From assembly GCF_011806525.1 (NCBI RefSeq), contig NZ_JAAVKI010000003.1, positions 124,001 to 188,000 on the forward strand: a DNA stretch of 64,000 nt, given 5' to 3'. This DNA comes from Thalassospira sp. HF15 (GTDB lineage: Bacteria; Pseudomonadota; Alphaproteobacteria; Rhodospirillales; Thalassospiraceae). Each line of letters opens with the position of its first letter. Within the stretch, counting starts at the first letter, position 1. Of this stretch, positions 46,124 through 56,387 are shown one piece after another. Position numbers and translations under genes: made by a program. The notes under the pieces are model-generated. The model made no database searches and was not told the DNA's origin. It was given only the letters and a program-made list of their open reading frames with translations.

Positions 46124-47305
46124 TTGAACAACACTTTGATTGTCGTTGTCGCAGCACGAATTACTGATTGGATCGACAAAGGAGAGATACCGGAAGGTTA
46201 TTTTAATCCTGTTGGCCGATTTTCGCGCATTATCATAGTATCTTTGGTGAAAGACTCACCATCCAAAGACGCCATCACTCACTTGGCAGGCGCCGCGAAG
46301 TCAGAGTTTCATTCGATTAGCCTGATTTCTCCGCTGGCTATTTTGACTACGCTTGGATTGACCCCAATGCTAGTAGCCAGTTTTCTATCTAGGAATTTCT
46401 CGTTTAGGAACGCTCCAAATGAAAGAATTGCTGTGCGCTCATATGGCGACGCGATATCTGGGTTAGTTGCGGTTTTGCTCGCAGACCGCCTAGGATGCAG
46501 ATCTTTGGCAAGCATCCATACTTCGATCCACCAAGACAATTCATTGGCTATGGAAGGTTCGCTTAAACTCCGACTTCTCGCTCATTTGGAAAGAAAAGCA
46601 CGCCGATTCACACATCGATTTATTGATGTACTCACGCCTGTATATAGCCCTGCAGTTAAAAGCGTCCCGCCCGCCTATCATCACAAAACTGTCGTTGTAC
46701 CCAATGTCATTGAACTTCCCGAAAACGCAGCGAAGCTCTCATATTCACTTAACACACCAGTCCGCCTGATTACGGTAGGTCGCCTAATTCAAGGAAAAAC
46801 GATTACGCCACTGATTGAGATGCTTGAAGGTCGTCCAGAATGGCACCTGACAGTTATCGGGAACGGCCCCTTGAGAGCGCAATTTATCCGAACAATTCGC
46901 AATAGAGGGCTGTCGCCCAGAATTTCAATGATATCACGCTTGGACAATATCGAACTGTTGGAAAGCTTCAAGACCTATGACATTTTCGTTGCACATACGA
47001 AATTTGAGGAAATTCCCAAAACCGTAATTGAAGCAGGCTTGGTTGGCTTACCGATATTATTGAATAAACCCAGTTCACAACTTCCTACCGAATACGAGAA
47101 TGCACCAATTGAATGGGTCGATATGCAGACTTCCAACTATCAGCAATCTCTTGATAAACTTGTACTTAGAGACCTGAAAACGATCGGATTTAAGACCCGT
47201 CAGCATTTCGAATCAGTTTTCAATCCCGAGGTCGCTGGAAAAAGGATAGCTGATTTGCTATTGGATGATGCGTCTTTGAAAACCGATGCCGAAGTTCAGC
47301 TATGA
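46124..47305 (+). CDS. GT4 glycosyltransferase
   Basis: A 393-residue GT-B transferase with LITVGRLIQGKTITPLIEML, LTVIGNGPLRAQFI and a donor-site motif KTVIEAGLVGLPILLNKPSS. The start is taken as TTG at 46124, because AAAGGA lies seven bases before it; an earlier TTG at 46076 lacks a site. It overlaps wecB by four bases (ATGA). Confidence 0.8.
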   Translation: MNNTLIVVVAARITDWIDKGEIPEGYFNPVGRFSRIIIVSLVKDSPSKDAITHLAGAAKSEFHSISLISPLAILTTLGLTPMLVASFLSRNFSFRNAPNERIAVRSYGDAISGLVAVLLADRLGCRSLASIHTSIHQDNSLAMEGSLKLRLLAHLERKARRFTHRFIDVLTPVYSPAVKSVPPAYHHKTVVVPNVIELPENAAKLSYSLNTPVRLITVGRLIQGKTITPLIEMLEGRPEWHLTVIGNGPLRAQFIRTIRNRGLSPRISMISRLDNIELLESFKTYDIFVAHTKFEEIPKTVIEAGLVGLPILLNKPSSQLPTEYENAPIEWVDMQTSNYQQSLDKLVLRDLKTIGFKTRQHFESVFNPEVAGKRIADLLLDDASLKTDAEVQL

Positions 47306-48441
47306 CCCCCTTGTCGACAAGTCCTAAATCAATAGCAGTCATAGTGGGCACGCGCCCGGAAATTATCAAGCTAGCTCCTGTTATCAGAAATCTCAAAGAC
47401 ATAACCACGAGCAACGTCAGGGTTTATTCAACCGGTCAACATCGTGAACTTCTTGAACAAACGCTCGGTAGCTTGAATATCAAGATTGATGTGAATTTCG
47501 ACCTTATGATGGACGGACAATCCCCATCAGAGATACACGGCAAGGTTATTGCGTGCCTTGAAACAGCTTTCAAAGCCAATCGTCCCGACATGGTTGTTGT
47601 GCAGGGTGATACCGTTTCTGCGTTTGCCGGAGCTGTGGCAGGGTATCTTTCAAATATCCCGGTTGCTCATGTTGAAGCTGGCCTCCGCAGCCACAATCTT
47701 TTCAACCCTTGGCCGGAAGAAGGCCTGCGGCAAATGATTGCACGTGTGACTAATCTGCATTTAGCGCCGACCGAACAAGCCCGTGCAAATCTCGTTGCGG
47801 AGGGAATTGACCAGCAACAGATCCATGTTGTGGGCAATCCCGGCATCGATAGCCTTGAGTTAGTCAGGAAGAACAACAAGCCCAAGTCTGTGATTCAAGG
47901 CTTAGATAAATTGGACAGCAGGACACTTGTCATCATAACAATGCATCGCAGAGAGGCATTTTCCGGAGGGCTAGACAAATTCTGCGAAGAGTTGTTGCGT
48001 GCCGTAAGCCGACGGCCCGACGTTCTCTTCGTGTGGCCCATTCACCCCAACCCGAGGGTTCGTGAAATACTTTCCCGTCATTTCTCTGACGGTGCAAACG
48101 AGAATCTCGAGTTTATCTCTCCTCTAGCTTATGACCAGATGATCCTATTATTGAGCAATGCTGATTTGGTGATTAGTGACTCAGGCGGAATGCAGGAAGA
48201 ATCCCCCTACTGCGGCGTTCCAATACTCGTGATTCGGGATGAGACAGAGCGACCTGAAATCATTGACCTTGGCCTTGGACAATTGATTGGAACCTCAGCA
48301 GAGGGACTAGCCGACAAAATCGAAGTATCCCTTGCATATTCGCCAGCACCATCAGCTGTAGCCAAATGGAAGGAGATCCAAGGGAATGGCCAAGCTGCTA
48401 AAAAAATAGCGACCCTCATTGCAAGGTTTGTAGCTGACTAA
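47302..48441 (+). CDS. wecB: UDP-N-acetylglucosamine 2-epimerase (non-hydrolysing)
   Basis: A 379-residue WecB/MnaA enzyme making UDP-ManNAc from UDP-GlcNAc. VGTRPEIIKLAPVIR, the HREL and MMDGQSP region, HVEAGLRSHNLFNPWPEE and the C-terminal SDSGGMQEESPYCGVPILVIRDETERPE are diagnostic. It has no hydrolysing-type features and no kinase domain, so it is not NeuC or GNE. UDP-ManNAc could enter the glycan directly or feed a ManNAc-uronate. It is coupled with the GT4 gene and overlaps the convergent wzx by 26 bp. Confidence 0.92.
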   Translation: MTPLSTSPKSIAVIVGTRPEIIKLAPVIRNLKDITTSNVRVYSTGQHRELLEQTLGSLNIKIDVNFDLMMDGQSPSEIHGKVIACLETAFKANRPDMVVVQGDTVSAFAGAVAGYLSNIPVAHVEAGLRSHNLFNPWPEEGLRQMIARVTNLHLAPTEQARANLVAEGIDQQQIHVVGNPGIDSLELVRKNNKPKSVIQGLDKLDSRTLVIITMHRREAFSGGLDKFCEELLRAVSRRPDVLFVWPIHPNPRVREILSRHFSDGANENLEFISPLAYDQMILLLSNADLVISDSGGMQEESPYCGVPILVIRDETERPEIIDLGLGQLIGTSAEGLADKIEVSLAYSPAPSAVAKWKEIQGNGQAAKKIATLIARFVAD

Positions 48442-49906
48442 TCCCGCCGAGCCGAAAGTAAGCACCGTAAGCGACCATCTGCAGGAACAGAAACATTCCG
48501 CCACTTAGTAGAAGCTCGTAAAATAAACCAACCGGCGAAACAAAGAATGTGGTGATCGAAATTACAATAAAGATCATCGAGTTCGCACAAAGCACCACAA
48601 TTGCCTGATTTTTTTTCCAGACGCCTCCACCGAATCCGGCACGGTTCGCAATGTATGCCAAACTACCCGCAAGCAAGGATTTGCCTATCAATATTCCCGA
48701 TGCGACCCCCAGTATCCCCCAAATCGGGGCTGCTAGTACCGCAACCAAAAAGCCACTTGCAAGACAACAAACAGTCACTGAGACAAGCTGCTTACCAGAT
48801 GACATTGCGATCACAAAGTACTCCCATCCAGTTGATATCTGATTCGTCAACACAGCCAGCCCCAAAATGACAACAACCGGGGTCATACCAGTTGCTTGGG
48901 TATTTACAAGCAGCGAAATCAATGGATCTGCGAGCAGTGATAACAAGCACAAAGTTGGAATGCTCAGCTCAACAAACAAAGTCGTTCGCTCTTGAACTCT
49001 CTCTTTGCAGCCCTTCCAATCAGACAATTTGGTATACTTTACCATTTCGGGAAACAACAACCACCAGAGCGGCGCGCCGAGAGCAACAATAGTCGAAAGC
49101 AACATCACAGCTGCCACATACTGAGCTACAAACTCGGGCCCGAGGTATCTACCCACGACCAAGCGATCACCGAGATTGGATGCCCACTCCGCCAAACCAG
49201 CCAGCATAAAGGGAATACCAGCCAAAAGAGTTCCAATCGCAGGGAGAGAATAAGGACTCTCTATTTCTTCCTTCTGGCAGAAGACCATGACAACAATAAG
49301 AATGAAAATGACTACTAGCTTGGAAATACCGAGCAAAACCACCGCGAGCCAAATCGAAAGCGCCCCCAAATAAGCGGCAACAAGCAAAGTTGCAATGTGA
49401 ACTGCTATTGATGCAAATTGCACATACAGAGACTGTCGTACCTTTTGCATAGCCCGCAAATATTCCTGTACAAGCGCCTCCAGCGCGGCGAGCCATGAGA
49501 GAACTGCCACCAAAATCATCAGATTTGTTTCACTGGTGCCCACATCCAATGACAGGAAGGTCGCAACTTCCGAGGAGAAAACACAAAGAAGCGCACCAAA
49601 CCCCGCACAAATAAGTGAAATCATTGCCGCCGCAACATAAAGCGTTGCTCGGGAACGATTGTCGTCTTTGGATCCTGCGAGGCGCCGAATGACTGAGTAG
49701 CCGATCCCGGCAGAAACAACTGGTACAAGTGCGAACGAGAATGCGAGCACCTGGGTGTAGCTTCCGAAAACTGCAGCCCCAAGAGACCATGCAAGCAAGG
49801 GAGTTATGACAAAACCACTGCCCCTCGCAGCAGCTTCGGCCACAAACCGTATGCCCAAATCACTTTTGAAAAATGTTGTAACGCTACCTATAGATCGAAG
49901 GATCAC
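48416..49906 (-). CDS. Wzx-type polysaccharide flippase
   Basis: A 496-residue protein with about 14 membrane helices and the N-terminal arrangement of the polysaccharide_synt family (ARGSGFVITPLLAWSLGAAVFGSYT). It should flip undecaprenyl-linked repeat units. It is last in the minus-strand operon with wzy, and its GTG overlaps the stop of the methyltransferase. Confidence 0.82.
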   Translation of the reverse strand: MILRSIGSVTTFFKSDLGIRFVAEAAARGSGFVITPLLAWSLGAAVFGSYTQVLAFSFALVPVVSAGIGYSVIRRLAGSKDDNRSRATLYVAAAMISLICAGFGALLCVFSSEVATFLSLDVGTSETNLMILVAVLSWLAALEALVQEYLRAMQKVRQSLYVQFASIAVHIATLLVAAYLGALSIWLAVVLLGISKLVVIFILIVVMVFCQKEEIESPYSLPAIGTLLAGIPFMLAGLAEWASNLGDRLVVGRYLGPEFVAQYVAAVMLLSTIVALGAPLWWLLFPEMVKYTKLSDWKGCKERVQERTTLFVELSIPTLCLLSLLADPLISLLVNTQATGMTPVVVILGLAVLTNQISTGWEYFVIAMSSGKQLVSVTVCCLASGFLVAVLAAPIWGILGVASGILIGKSLLAGSLAYIANRAGFGGGVWKKNQAIVVLCANSMIFIVISITTFFVSPVGLFYELLLSGGMFLFLQMVAYGAYFRLGGISQLQTLQ

Positions 49907-50661
49907 TAAAGCCCCCTCTTTTTAACCACAAAATAGTGTCGGGTAGCGAATAACGGCATCCACTTCGAAACTATGCCGTCCAAATCGGGATACCTACCAT
50001 TTTTATGGATTAATCGGCGAAAAACGGGGTACTTGTCAAAAAATGGCAGTAGCAGAAACGGACTCAACACCCCAGTTGGGATGTCTTCAATTATATCTCC
50101 GCCTAAGTTATCAATAAGTGAGGTAGCTCGAGTTCGAGAAATCGGGAATATACCTGGGAAACCTCGCTTTCGGTAGTATCTTCGCCAGTAAAGCCAACCG
50201 AAATTCCAGACATTTCCAATATCAAGAATTACGATTCCGCCCGGCTTCACTACTCGCATCAACTCTGCGATAGCAGTATCTTGATCAGGCAATAGCAACA
50301 GAGTCGCGTAACTCCACGCGATATCAGCTGAAGAGTCCTTTACTGGTAACGAAGGAGCAGAAGCGCAAATTGCATGTAGTCGATGTACCGCATCCTTAGG
50401 AAGGGATATAGCATTTGCGCGATTATTCATCGCTACTAGCATACCTTCACTCAAATCTATGCAAAACGTATCACATTCGAATTTTAAAGCGGTATCAATC
50501 GCGTGACGCCCGTTGCCTCCCCCTACATCAACGGCACATCCTCCTTGTGGGGTGTATTTCTCAATTAAATGCCACTTCAGCCACTGAGGATACTCCTCGC
50601 CAATCTCAGTTTCATAATTAGTTGCTCGAGAATCGAAGTGTCTTTGGGAGTTGGTATTCAA
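49906..50661 (-). CDS. class I SAM-dependent methyltransferase
   Basis: A 251-residue protein with CAVDVGGGNGRHAIDTAL (motif I), CIDLSEGML and IAWSYATLLLLPDQDTAI, followed by the KPGGIVILDIG motif: the Methyltransf_11/25 type. A TTG start with GGTGGAG upstream overlaps the stop of the FemAB-like gene, so the pair is coupled. Confidence 0.8.
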   Translation of the reverse strand: MNTNSQRHFDSRATNYETEIGEEYPQWLKWHLIEKYTPQGGCAVDVGGGNGRHAIDTALKFECDTFCIDLSEGMLVAMNNRANAISLPKDAVHRLHAICASAPSLPVKDSSADIAWSYATLLLLPDQDTAIAELMRVVKPGGIVILDIGNVWNFGWLYWRRYYRKRGFPGIFPISRTRATSLIDNLGGDIIEDIPTGVLSPFLLLPFFDKYPVFRRLIHKNGRYPDLDGIVSKWMPLFATRHYFVVKKRGL

Positions 50662-51731
50662 GTCGCTGCTCCACCTTTACGACAATGCCTTAGCATTCCA
50701 AGCAAACCTTCAAGCAAAGGCCTGTGGCAAATCGACCCGCGGTAATACGGAAACAACTGTCCTCCAAACGATTTCTTGAAATCGTTCAACCCTTTTTGCT
50801 TTCCTTCGTGGACTGCAGGAAAAGCTTCGCCGCACTCAAGATACTCGACGCCTTGGGCCCGGAAATACCGTATAGCTGCCCACATGCCAAAATCATTTGC
50901 ACAAAGCTTTAACGCATCGTCGCTACTGGCAACGGTCCAGTATAGTGCTGACCCCTTATAAACCAAGAAGTTCTGGATTGTCAGAACCCTGTTGTCATCT
51001 CGCACCACGACAGTTTTGCACATCTTTTGTCTGGAAATATTTTCGAAAATTTCCTTGAAATATGCTTGTCGATGGGGGGGAATTCCGTTTCGGCTGCATG
51101 TGACAAGATGCAGTCCATAATATGTTTCAAGTAAACTTTGGTCTGGTTCGATTATTTCAGCAATCAGCCCTGAGCGTTTAGCCTTGTTTATTTGCTTTCG
51201 GCTTCGGTGTTCGAGCCCTTCCCATAGCTTTTCATCTCCACCCTCGACAAAAAGTCTAAGCATCCAAGTTTGAGTCGACGCATCTTCTGCACCGAAATAA
51301 CATAGCGGGTTGGGAAAGGGGCGGTGAATAGACCGTATTTCTGGACTTAAGGGGGCAACAGACAGATCCGTTCGCCGTATCCTTTGCTTTCTAGCCAGCC
51401 TCGCTATTGTGTCCAAAATACTTTCCTGAACTTTCTTCACTGAACGGCGAGGCAAATCTGGATCGAGCGCGGGACTTCCGGTGCTCTCAAAGTGACCTCC
51501 GAGAAGAGAGTTCAGTGATCGCGAGTGCACGAGCACAAGAGGGACGAGCGCAACAATTTTTTGCCCATTTGCAGCATCGCAAACACAAAAACTGAAATCT
51601 TCCGTGCGTTTCCAGGTTGCCCTAGCATCGAGCATTTCAGACCGGTGCCACGCCCAGGCAGCAGGAAAGCCATCAGCTGCAGCATCCCAAGCGGCCCTAT
51701 CGCAATCCTTGCGTTGAACGATTTGGTACAT
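50658..51731 (-). CDS. FemAB/GNAT-fold acyltransferase-like protein
   Basis: A 357-residue protein with two GNAT-like halves as in the FemAB-related family (acetyltransf_6 domain near residues 170-310, with EHRSRKQINKAKRSG and the GMWAAIRYFRAQGVEYLECGE region). FemAB relatives transfer aminoacyl or acyl groups and are common in exopolysaccharide loci. It sits between wzy and a methyltransferase in an operon with 1-4 base overlaps. Donor and acceptor are unknown. Confidence 0.72.
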   Translation of the reverse strand: MYQIVQRKDCDRAAWDAAADGFPAAWAWHRSEMLDARATWKRTEDFSFCVCDAANGQKIVALVPLVLVHSRSLNSLLGGHFESTGSPALDPDLPRRSVKKVQESILDTIARLARKQRIRRTDLSVAPLSPEIRSIHRPFPNPLCYFGAEDASTQTWMLRLFVEGGDEKLWEGLEHRSRKQINKAKRSGLIAEIIEPDQSLLETYYGLHLVTCSRNGIPPHRQAYFKEIFENISRQKMCKTVVVRDDNRVLTIQNFLVYKGSALYWTVASSDDALKLCANDFGMWAAIRYFRAQGVEYLECGEAFPAVHEGKQKGLNDFKKSFGGQLFPYYRGSICHRPLLEGLLGMLRHCRKGGAAT

Positions 51732-53051
51732 TCAAATCCTCTTTTCCAATTCTGTTCTTTGAAAAGAGAACAACAACCCTACCATGAAGAAAAATATCAG
51801 GTGAATGTAGTGAAAACGGGTGACGCTCAAATCAACTGATTGAGCAACGAAAAGCGCGACCAAGGTTACAGAAATGCAACCCATAACTTTATCAATTCGG
51901 GAATTGCCATTGAGCTGCCGACTACCAACAAGAATAAAGCTTATCCACATAGCGACGAGCAAAGTTAGCCCAACAACGCCAGTTTCGATAACTGCGTTCA
52001 TGAATACTGAATGTACAGCCATTTGCCCCGCACTAGCGCCAAACGAAACTTCAGCCCCAACACCGAACCCACCCCCGAAAGCCCAATTCCCCAAAGCAGC
52101 TTGAGATGCTTCAAGCAGGAACGGTCCTCTGATACTCGCGATAAGGGATTCTTGCTCAAAAACCCAAGCAGGTAGAATTGATAGCTGAAGCAAGTCTCCT
52201 TTCATCATCACGATCACGCTGGGAATGAGCAAAGCTGCTATCACCATCACGGCAACCAAGAACCTGTAATTGGCTACTCGAGATAAGAATAAATACAGGA
52301 AGCCTGACACCAAAATAAGCACCGCAGATCTTGAACCGGAGAGGATTACCCCGACAAGCATCAGTGCGAACAGAACTCTGCATGCTTTTGGAGCATCTTG
52401 CCTAATCCCCGCCAATAGCAACATGCATATTGCTGCCACCATTCCCAAACCATTCGGATTAGGGAAGAAACCTGAGAACCTTTGCAGTTTGACAAGCTCT
52501 CCGTCGATTAGAAAAAGTCTTTGTCCTAAAGTTTGTGAGAACTCCAAACCGAACAAGTAAATCGTTCCTCTTCTAGCCGGATATGTATTCCATAGATCGG
52601 CAAATAGGCCGATAACAGCGTAGACAACGCAAATTGTCGTGATCCCGGAAAGTCCAAGGACGAATCCTTTGACCACCGTTTCCGGCTTATCAACGAGCGC
52701 AGCAGCAAGATAAAGCATAACTGCCGGGAAAATCGCCAATATTGATCTCTTTAGGGTAAGTAAAGGGTATTCAGACCAGAATACTGAAGCACAAGCATAG
52801 ATGCACCACAATCCCAGCAAGACAGTCGCCCGTTCTAGCAAAACAGTTTTCAAAGAAGAGATCTTTATAGTGGTTGCAAGTGTCAGGCCGACAAATCCCG
52901 CGACAAACACAATGAACTGCAACGCACCCGATAACTCAACGAACTGATAATCTATGCGAATGCGCATGAATGGTAGCAGAATAAGCAGCCCGACCAGAAC
53001 CCCATACCAAAAATCTGGCACAGGATATCTTTTTTGAAGAAACCCACTCAT
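51732..53051 (-). CDS. O-antigen ligase/polymerase (Wzy or WaaL type)
   Basis: A 439-residue polytopic protein with about 12 helices and a long periplasmic loop at about residues 270-330, the layout of the Wzy_C/WaaL superfamily. It lies in the same operon as wzx, which favours polymerase (Wzy). Its ATG follows the stop of the GT4 gene. Confidence 0.8.
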   Translation of the reverse strand: MSGFLQKRYPVPDFWYGVLVGLLILLPFMRIRIDYQFVELSGALQFIVFVAGFVGLTLATTIKISSLKTVLLERATVLLGLWCIYACASVFWSEYPLLTLKRSILAIFPAVMLYLAAALVDKPETVVKGFVLGLSGITTICVVYAVIGLFADLWNTYPARRGTIYLFGLEFSQTLGQRLFLIDGELVKLQRFSGFFPNPNGLGMVAAICMLLLAGIRQDAPKACRVLFALMLVGVILSGSRSAVLILVSGFLYLFLSRVANYRFLVAVMVIAALLIPSVIVMMKGDLLQLSILPAWVFEQESLIASIRGPFLLEASQAALGNWAFGGGFGVGAEVSFGASAGQMAVHSVFMNAVIETGVVGLTLLVAMWISFILVGSRQLNGNSRIDKVMGCISVTLVALFVAQSVDLSVTRFHYIHLIFFFMVGLLFSFQRTELEKRI

Positions 53052-54275
53052 CTACAGCAACTCATCAATCATTGAGCGAAACTTCGCTCCGACATTGGTA
53101 GACTGATACTCTTCAAGCAGTCTGATATTTTTCGTAGAGGGCGCTTTCCTATATGCAACCCACTTTTTCAAGGCGTCGGAGACTGCACTTACATCGCTGG
53201 GATCAGCAACCATACCTCCCAGCTTATTCACAACCGTTGTGATAACCCCTTCCCTGCTAAGTGCCAGGACAGGCTGACCACTGCCTATGTAGTCAACAAG
53301 CTTAGAAGGCAGATAAATGCTCTTACCCACACCGGGTGCATCCACAAGCACTAACAAATCGGCTTCCTGCATCTTTGATAACGCTTCAATATGAGGAAGT
53401 TGCCCCTCATATTTCACACGTTTTAAAGAAGTCTCAGGAAATCGGTGCGTCAAACTCTCGTAGGATTGATACCATGGCCCGTAAATCTCAAGAGTTAGAT
53501 TCTGTCCATCGTCCATTTTCAATTGGTCGATCGCAGAGAAAAGTACATCAGGCGTTCTGGTTCCGTAGAACGATCCAAACAGCCTCAAAGTAAGGTTGTT
53601 ATGATCAGGTTCTTTGTGGGCTCGGAACTTCTCATATAGCGCAGGGTCATAGGAATGCGGCACAACCGTGGACTTCCTATCCAGAGATGTTTGATGCACG
53701 TTGAAATGTTTCCGCATACCCTCGGTTGGAAAAACTAGGTGATCGGCAACATCCAAAACTTTCATTTCCTGTCGCTTGCTCCAACTGGAGAAAAATGGAA
53801 TATCTGCTTGATGGTCCGCGTTCGACCAAGGATCTGAGAAACATGCAACCCAAGGGAGATCCGGATACCGTTTTTTTAGGGAGAGGCCTACAAGATGGGC
53901 GGAGTGATACTGTGAGCGGGTCACAAGACAATCGTAATGGCCTTCCAATATCAGCTTGTCTGCTTTCCGAAGTACTGCATGGTTGAGCAGCAGCCACCTA
54001 TCCGGACGAAACGGCAAGCGAGAAAAACGACATATCTCTTGCAGAAGTTTTAGTCCAGAAACCCTGTATACACTGCCGTTGATCTCTTCGGCGTATCGCC
54101 CCATACTACAATCGAGGGCTGTTGATACTAGGCCATTTTCAAGTGATAGAACATCAACACGGCAGTCAGGCAAATTGCGCAGCAGCTTTGCTGTCACGAC
54201 CCCTTCCGGGCTCACAGTCGGCGGATAGCAGTACCCAATAACAAGAATTCGGGGCGAACTACTCATAGCCATCAT
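53052..54275 (-). CDS. GT4 glycosyltransferase
   Basis: A 407-residue GT-B protein: PRILVIGYCYPPTVSPEGVVTAKLL with the acceptor loop, LTLRLFGSFYGTRTPDVLFSAI, and a C-terminal DAPGVGKSIYLPSKLVDYIGSGQPVLAL donor-binding segment. Met1 overlaps the preceding deacetylase stop by four bases; Met2 or Met4 are possible too. Confidence 0.82.
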   Translation of the reverse strand: MMAMSSSPRILVIGYCYPPTVSPEGVVTAKLLRNLPDCRVDVLSLENGLVSTALDCSMGRYAEEINGSVYRVSGLKLLQEICRFSRLPFRPDRWLLLNHAVLRKADKLILEGHYDCLVTRSQYHSAHLVGLSLKKRYPDLPWVACFSDPWSNADHQADIPFFSSWSKRQEMKVLDVADHLVFPTEGMRKHFNVHQTSLDRKSTVVPHSYDPALYEKFRAHKEPDHNNLTLRLFGSFYGTRTPDVLFSAIDQLKMDDGQNLTLEIYGPWYQSYESLTHRFPETSLKRVKYEGQLPHIEALSKMQEADLLVLVDAPGVGKSIYLPSKLVDYIGSGQPVLALSREGVITTVVNKLGGMVADPSDVSAVSDALKKWVAYRKAPSTKNIRLLEEYQSTNVGAKFRSMIDELL

Positions 54276-55153
54276 TTTGCCTTCTCAACCAAAGACAAGA
54301 TTTCCCTGTCATCCAAGTGCAAAGACCGCCCAACTGACAATTTAGACAAGGCCGCAAGCACCTCTGGTTCGTTCGCTATATCTGCCGGATCGAAGTATAA
54401 GTTCAAAAGCAAGGGCACATTTTGCCCAAATAAGCGGGCGTATTCCGCTAGCTCGTCGATGAGTTTCTCCCTGCCAAGAGCATCTGGCGCAGACAGAAAC
54501 CCCCAACTATCGATTAGCTGAGCCGGTTTATTCAAACAACCATTCAACGGAAGCTCTACCAAACTAGGTGCGACCGTATAAACTCCACCGCTGAGTGCAC
54601 CTAAAACTGGGAGTGTCGAACTCGACACACGGTAACCCAAAGTATTCAAATACCGATACAAGCTTTCTAATTGCTTCAGGCTGTTGAATTCCCCGAAGTG
54701 GGGCGTTCTGAACACTTGCGGCGCCTCCCCTGTCAATTCTGTCAGAAGCTTATGACCAAGCCGGATGTCCTCTTTCCATACGTCCGCCAACACGTCACGA
54801 TAAGTGAAGGTTGAAAATGGCTTACCCGTTTTTCGATCTACTTCCGCATGGCGGCGATAACCGTGATTGACAAACTTCGCGCCTAGATCAAGTAGTTTGC
54901 TGTACTCGTTCCAATTAGCTTCCAGAAGCTCTCCAGGGACTGCAAAGTCTGCAGTCATCCCGTGTTCATGCAAATATCTTTGCACATGAAGTGAGGCTTC
55001 GGCGTCCCTGCTTGTATCGCAATCGAAGGAAAGCAATAGAGTTGGCGTTTTTAAGCCAACTTGCTGCGCCCACTGAATAAGTTTTCTCTTGTAAGCACGC
55101 GGAAATATCCGGAACTTCGTCCTAGAGAGCAAAACGTTATATCTGTTTATCAT
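54272..55153 (-). CDS. polysaccharide-deacetylase-like (NodB-fold) protein
   Basis: A 293-residue protein. LLSFDCDTSRDAEASLHVQRYLHEHG gives the first Asp and the HGMTADFAVPGELL region; NHGYRRHAEVD supplies the metal His residues, and FRTPHFGEFN the RxP motif, of the carbohydrate esterase 4 fold. It may remove an acetyl group from the glycan or its precursor. No signal peptide was recognised, so cytoplasmic action is possible. Confidence 0.75.
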   Translation of the reverse strand: MINRYNVLLSRTKFRIFPRAYKRKLIQWAQQVGLKTPTLLLSFDCDTSRDAEASLHVQRYLHEHGMTADFAVPGELLEANWNEYSKLLDLGAKFVNHGYRRHAEVDRKTGKPFSTFTYRDVLADVWKEDIRLGHKLLTELTGEAPQVFRTPHFGEFNSLKQLESLYRYLNTLGYRVSSSTLPVLGALSGGVYTVAPSLVELPLNGCLNKPAQLIDSWGFLSAPDALGREKLIDELAEYARLFGQNVPLLLNLYFDPADIANEPEVLAALSKLSVGRSLHLDDREILSLVEKAK

Positions 55154-55220
55154 ATTAATATCGCGAACCGGTCAGCCTGAGGAGCGTAAATCCCAGTTTT
55201 CTCCCGGCTTCCAAATTACT

Positions 55221-56387
55221 TCACATCTCAAGGGAATGATAAACCTGACAGTATCCACGTGCCGACTGCAGAATTGAGAACTCCTCCTTGGCTCTAACCC
55301 TACCTGCACGCCCCATTGTGTCGGCAACTTCACGGTTTTCTATCAGGTATGACATGGCTTCGGCTAGCTTCTCAGGATTTCTGGACGGAACAACCATACC
55401 GGTCACCCCGTTTACAACCGCTTCAGGATTGCCTCCAACATCAGAAACAATCATTGGAATTCCAGCTGACATGCCTTCCAAAACAAAGTTTGAAAACCCT
55501 TCTTCATGCGACACCAACACCCCAACATCTGAGGCAGCTAGATATCTGTCGATGTTGGGTTGCTTCCCAACAAAATGCAACCGCGACCTGATAGAGTATT
55601 TTTCTGCAAGTTGTTCCATCTCGCCCTGTTTTCCTGCCCTATTGTCACCAATAATTATAAGGCACCAATCACAGTTCAGAGAATTGGTTGCTCCAAGAAG
55701 GCAACAAGCTTTGATGAGGTCCAGCCCTCCCTTGTAAGGCAAAAGATTTGCTACAAACAGAAACACAATCGTTTCTTTTCTTATTCCGAGCTCCTCTCTG
55801 ACCGATTTAAGATCCGGGCTTGTTGTCTTTGTGAACTCCGGGACACCGTTATATATTAGACTCAGCTGCCTGCTCGAGACGAACTCTGTTTGTTTGAGTT
55901 CCTCAACCACCGCCTTCGAATTCGCTAATATTAACGACATCTTACCATGCAAGAATTGTTCAGTTTGACGAACCCATTTCGGATACTTGGTGAGATAACG
56001 GTTCAAACTCCGCCTGCTCATAACCTTCTTGGAAGAGTGGAGTAAAGAAATCGGTCCCAGAAGCAGATATGCTGCAGGCAAGAAAAAGTGAACTATGCGC
56101 GGATTTCGTGAAAATAAATAGTAAAGGAAAAACAAACAGGTCCAAACCGTCGTAACCGGCTTAAAAACCAGAGGAATATGCTTGGGCCACCCACTTATAG
56201 GCGGGGTCACAACCTTGATATTCTCTTCTCGCATTTTTTCAGCGAGTTCACCTGGACGTTCGAAACAAAAAACTTCAATGTCGAAACCTGCTTCGGCAAT
56301 AGCAGGTAGCGTGCGCAGCAAGTGCGTTTCGGTACCGCCACGCTCAAGTGACCGAATAACAATCGAAATTTTTGTAGCATTAGCCAT
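55221..56387 (-). CDS. GT4 glycosyltransferase
   Basis: A 388-residue GT-B protein: ISIVIRSLERGGTETHLL, FVANLLPYKGGLDLIKAC, LHFVGKQPNIDRYLAASDVGVLVSHEEGFSNFVLEGMSAGIPMIVSDVGG. The Glu in EGFSNFVLEG is the donor-site residue. ATG at 56387 is preferred over the TTG at 56396. It starts the minus-strand operon ending at wzx. Confidence 0.86.
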   Translation of the reverse strand: MANATKISIVIRSLERGGTETHLLRTLPAIAEAGFDIEVFCFERPGELAEKMREENIKVVTPPISGWPKHIPLVFKPVTTVWTCLFFLYYLFSRNPRIVHFFLPAAYLLLGPISLLHSSKKVMSRRSLNRYLTKYPKWVRQTEQFLHGKMSLILANSKAVVEELKQTEFVSSRQLSLIYNGVPEFTKTTSPDLKSVREELGIRKETIVFLFVANLLPYKGGLDLIKACCLLGATNSLNCDWCLIIIGDNRAGKQGEMEQLAEKYSIRSRLHFVGKQPNIDRYLAASDVGVLVSHEEGFSNFVLEGMSAGIPMIVSDVGGNPEAVVNGVTGMVVPSRNPEKLAEAMSYLIENREVADTMGRAGRVRAKEEFSILQSARGYCQVYHSLEM

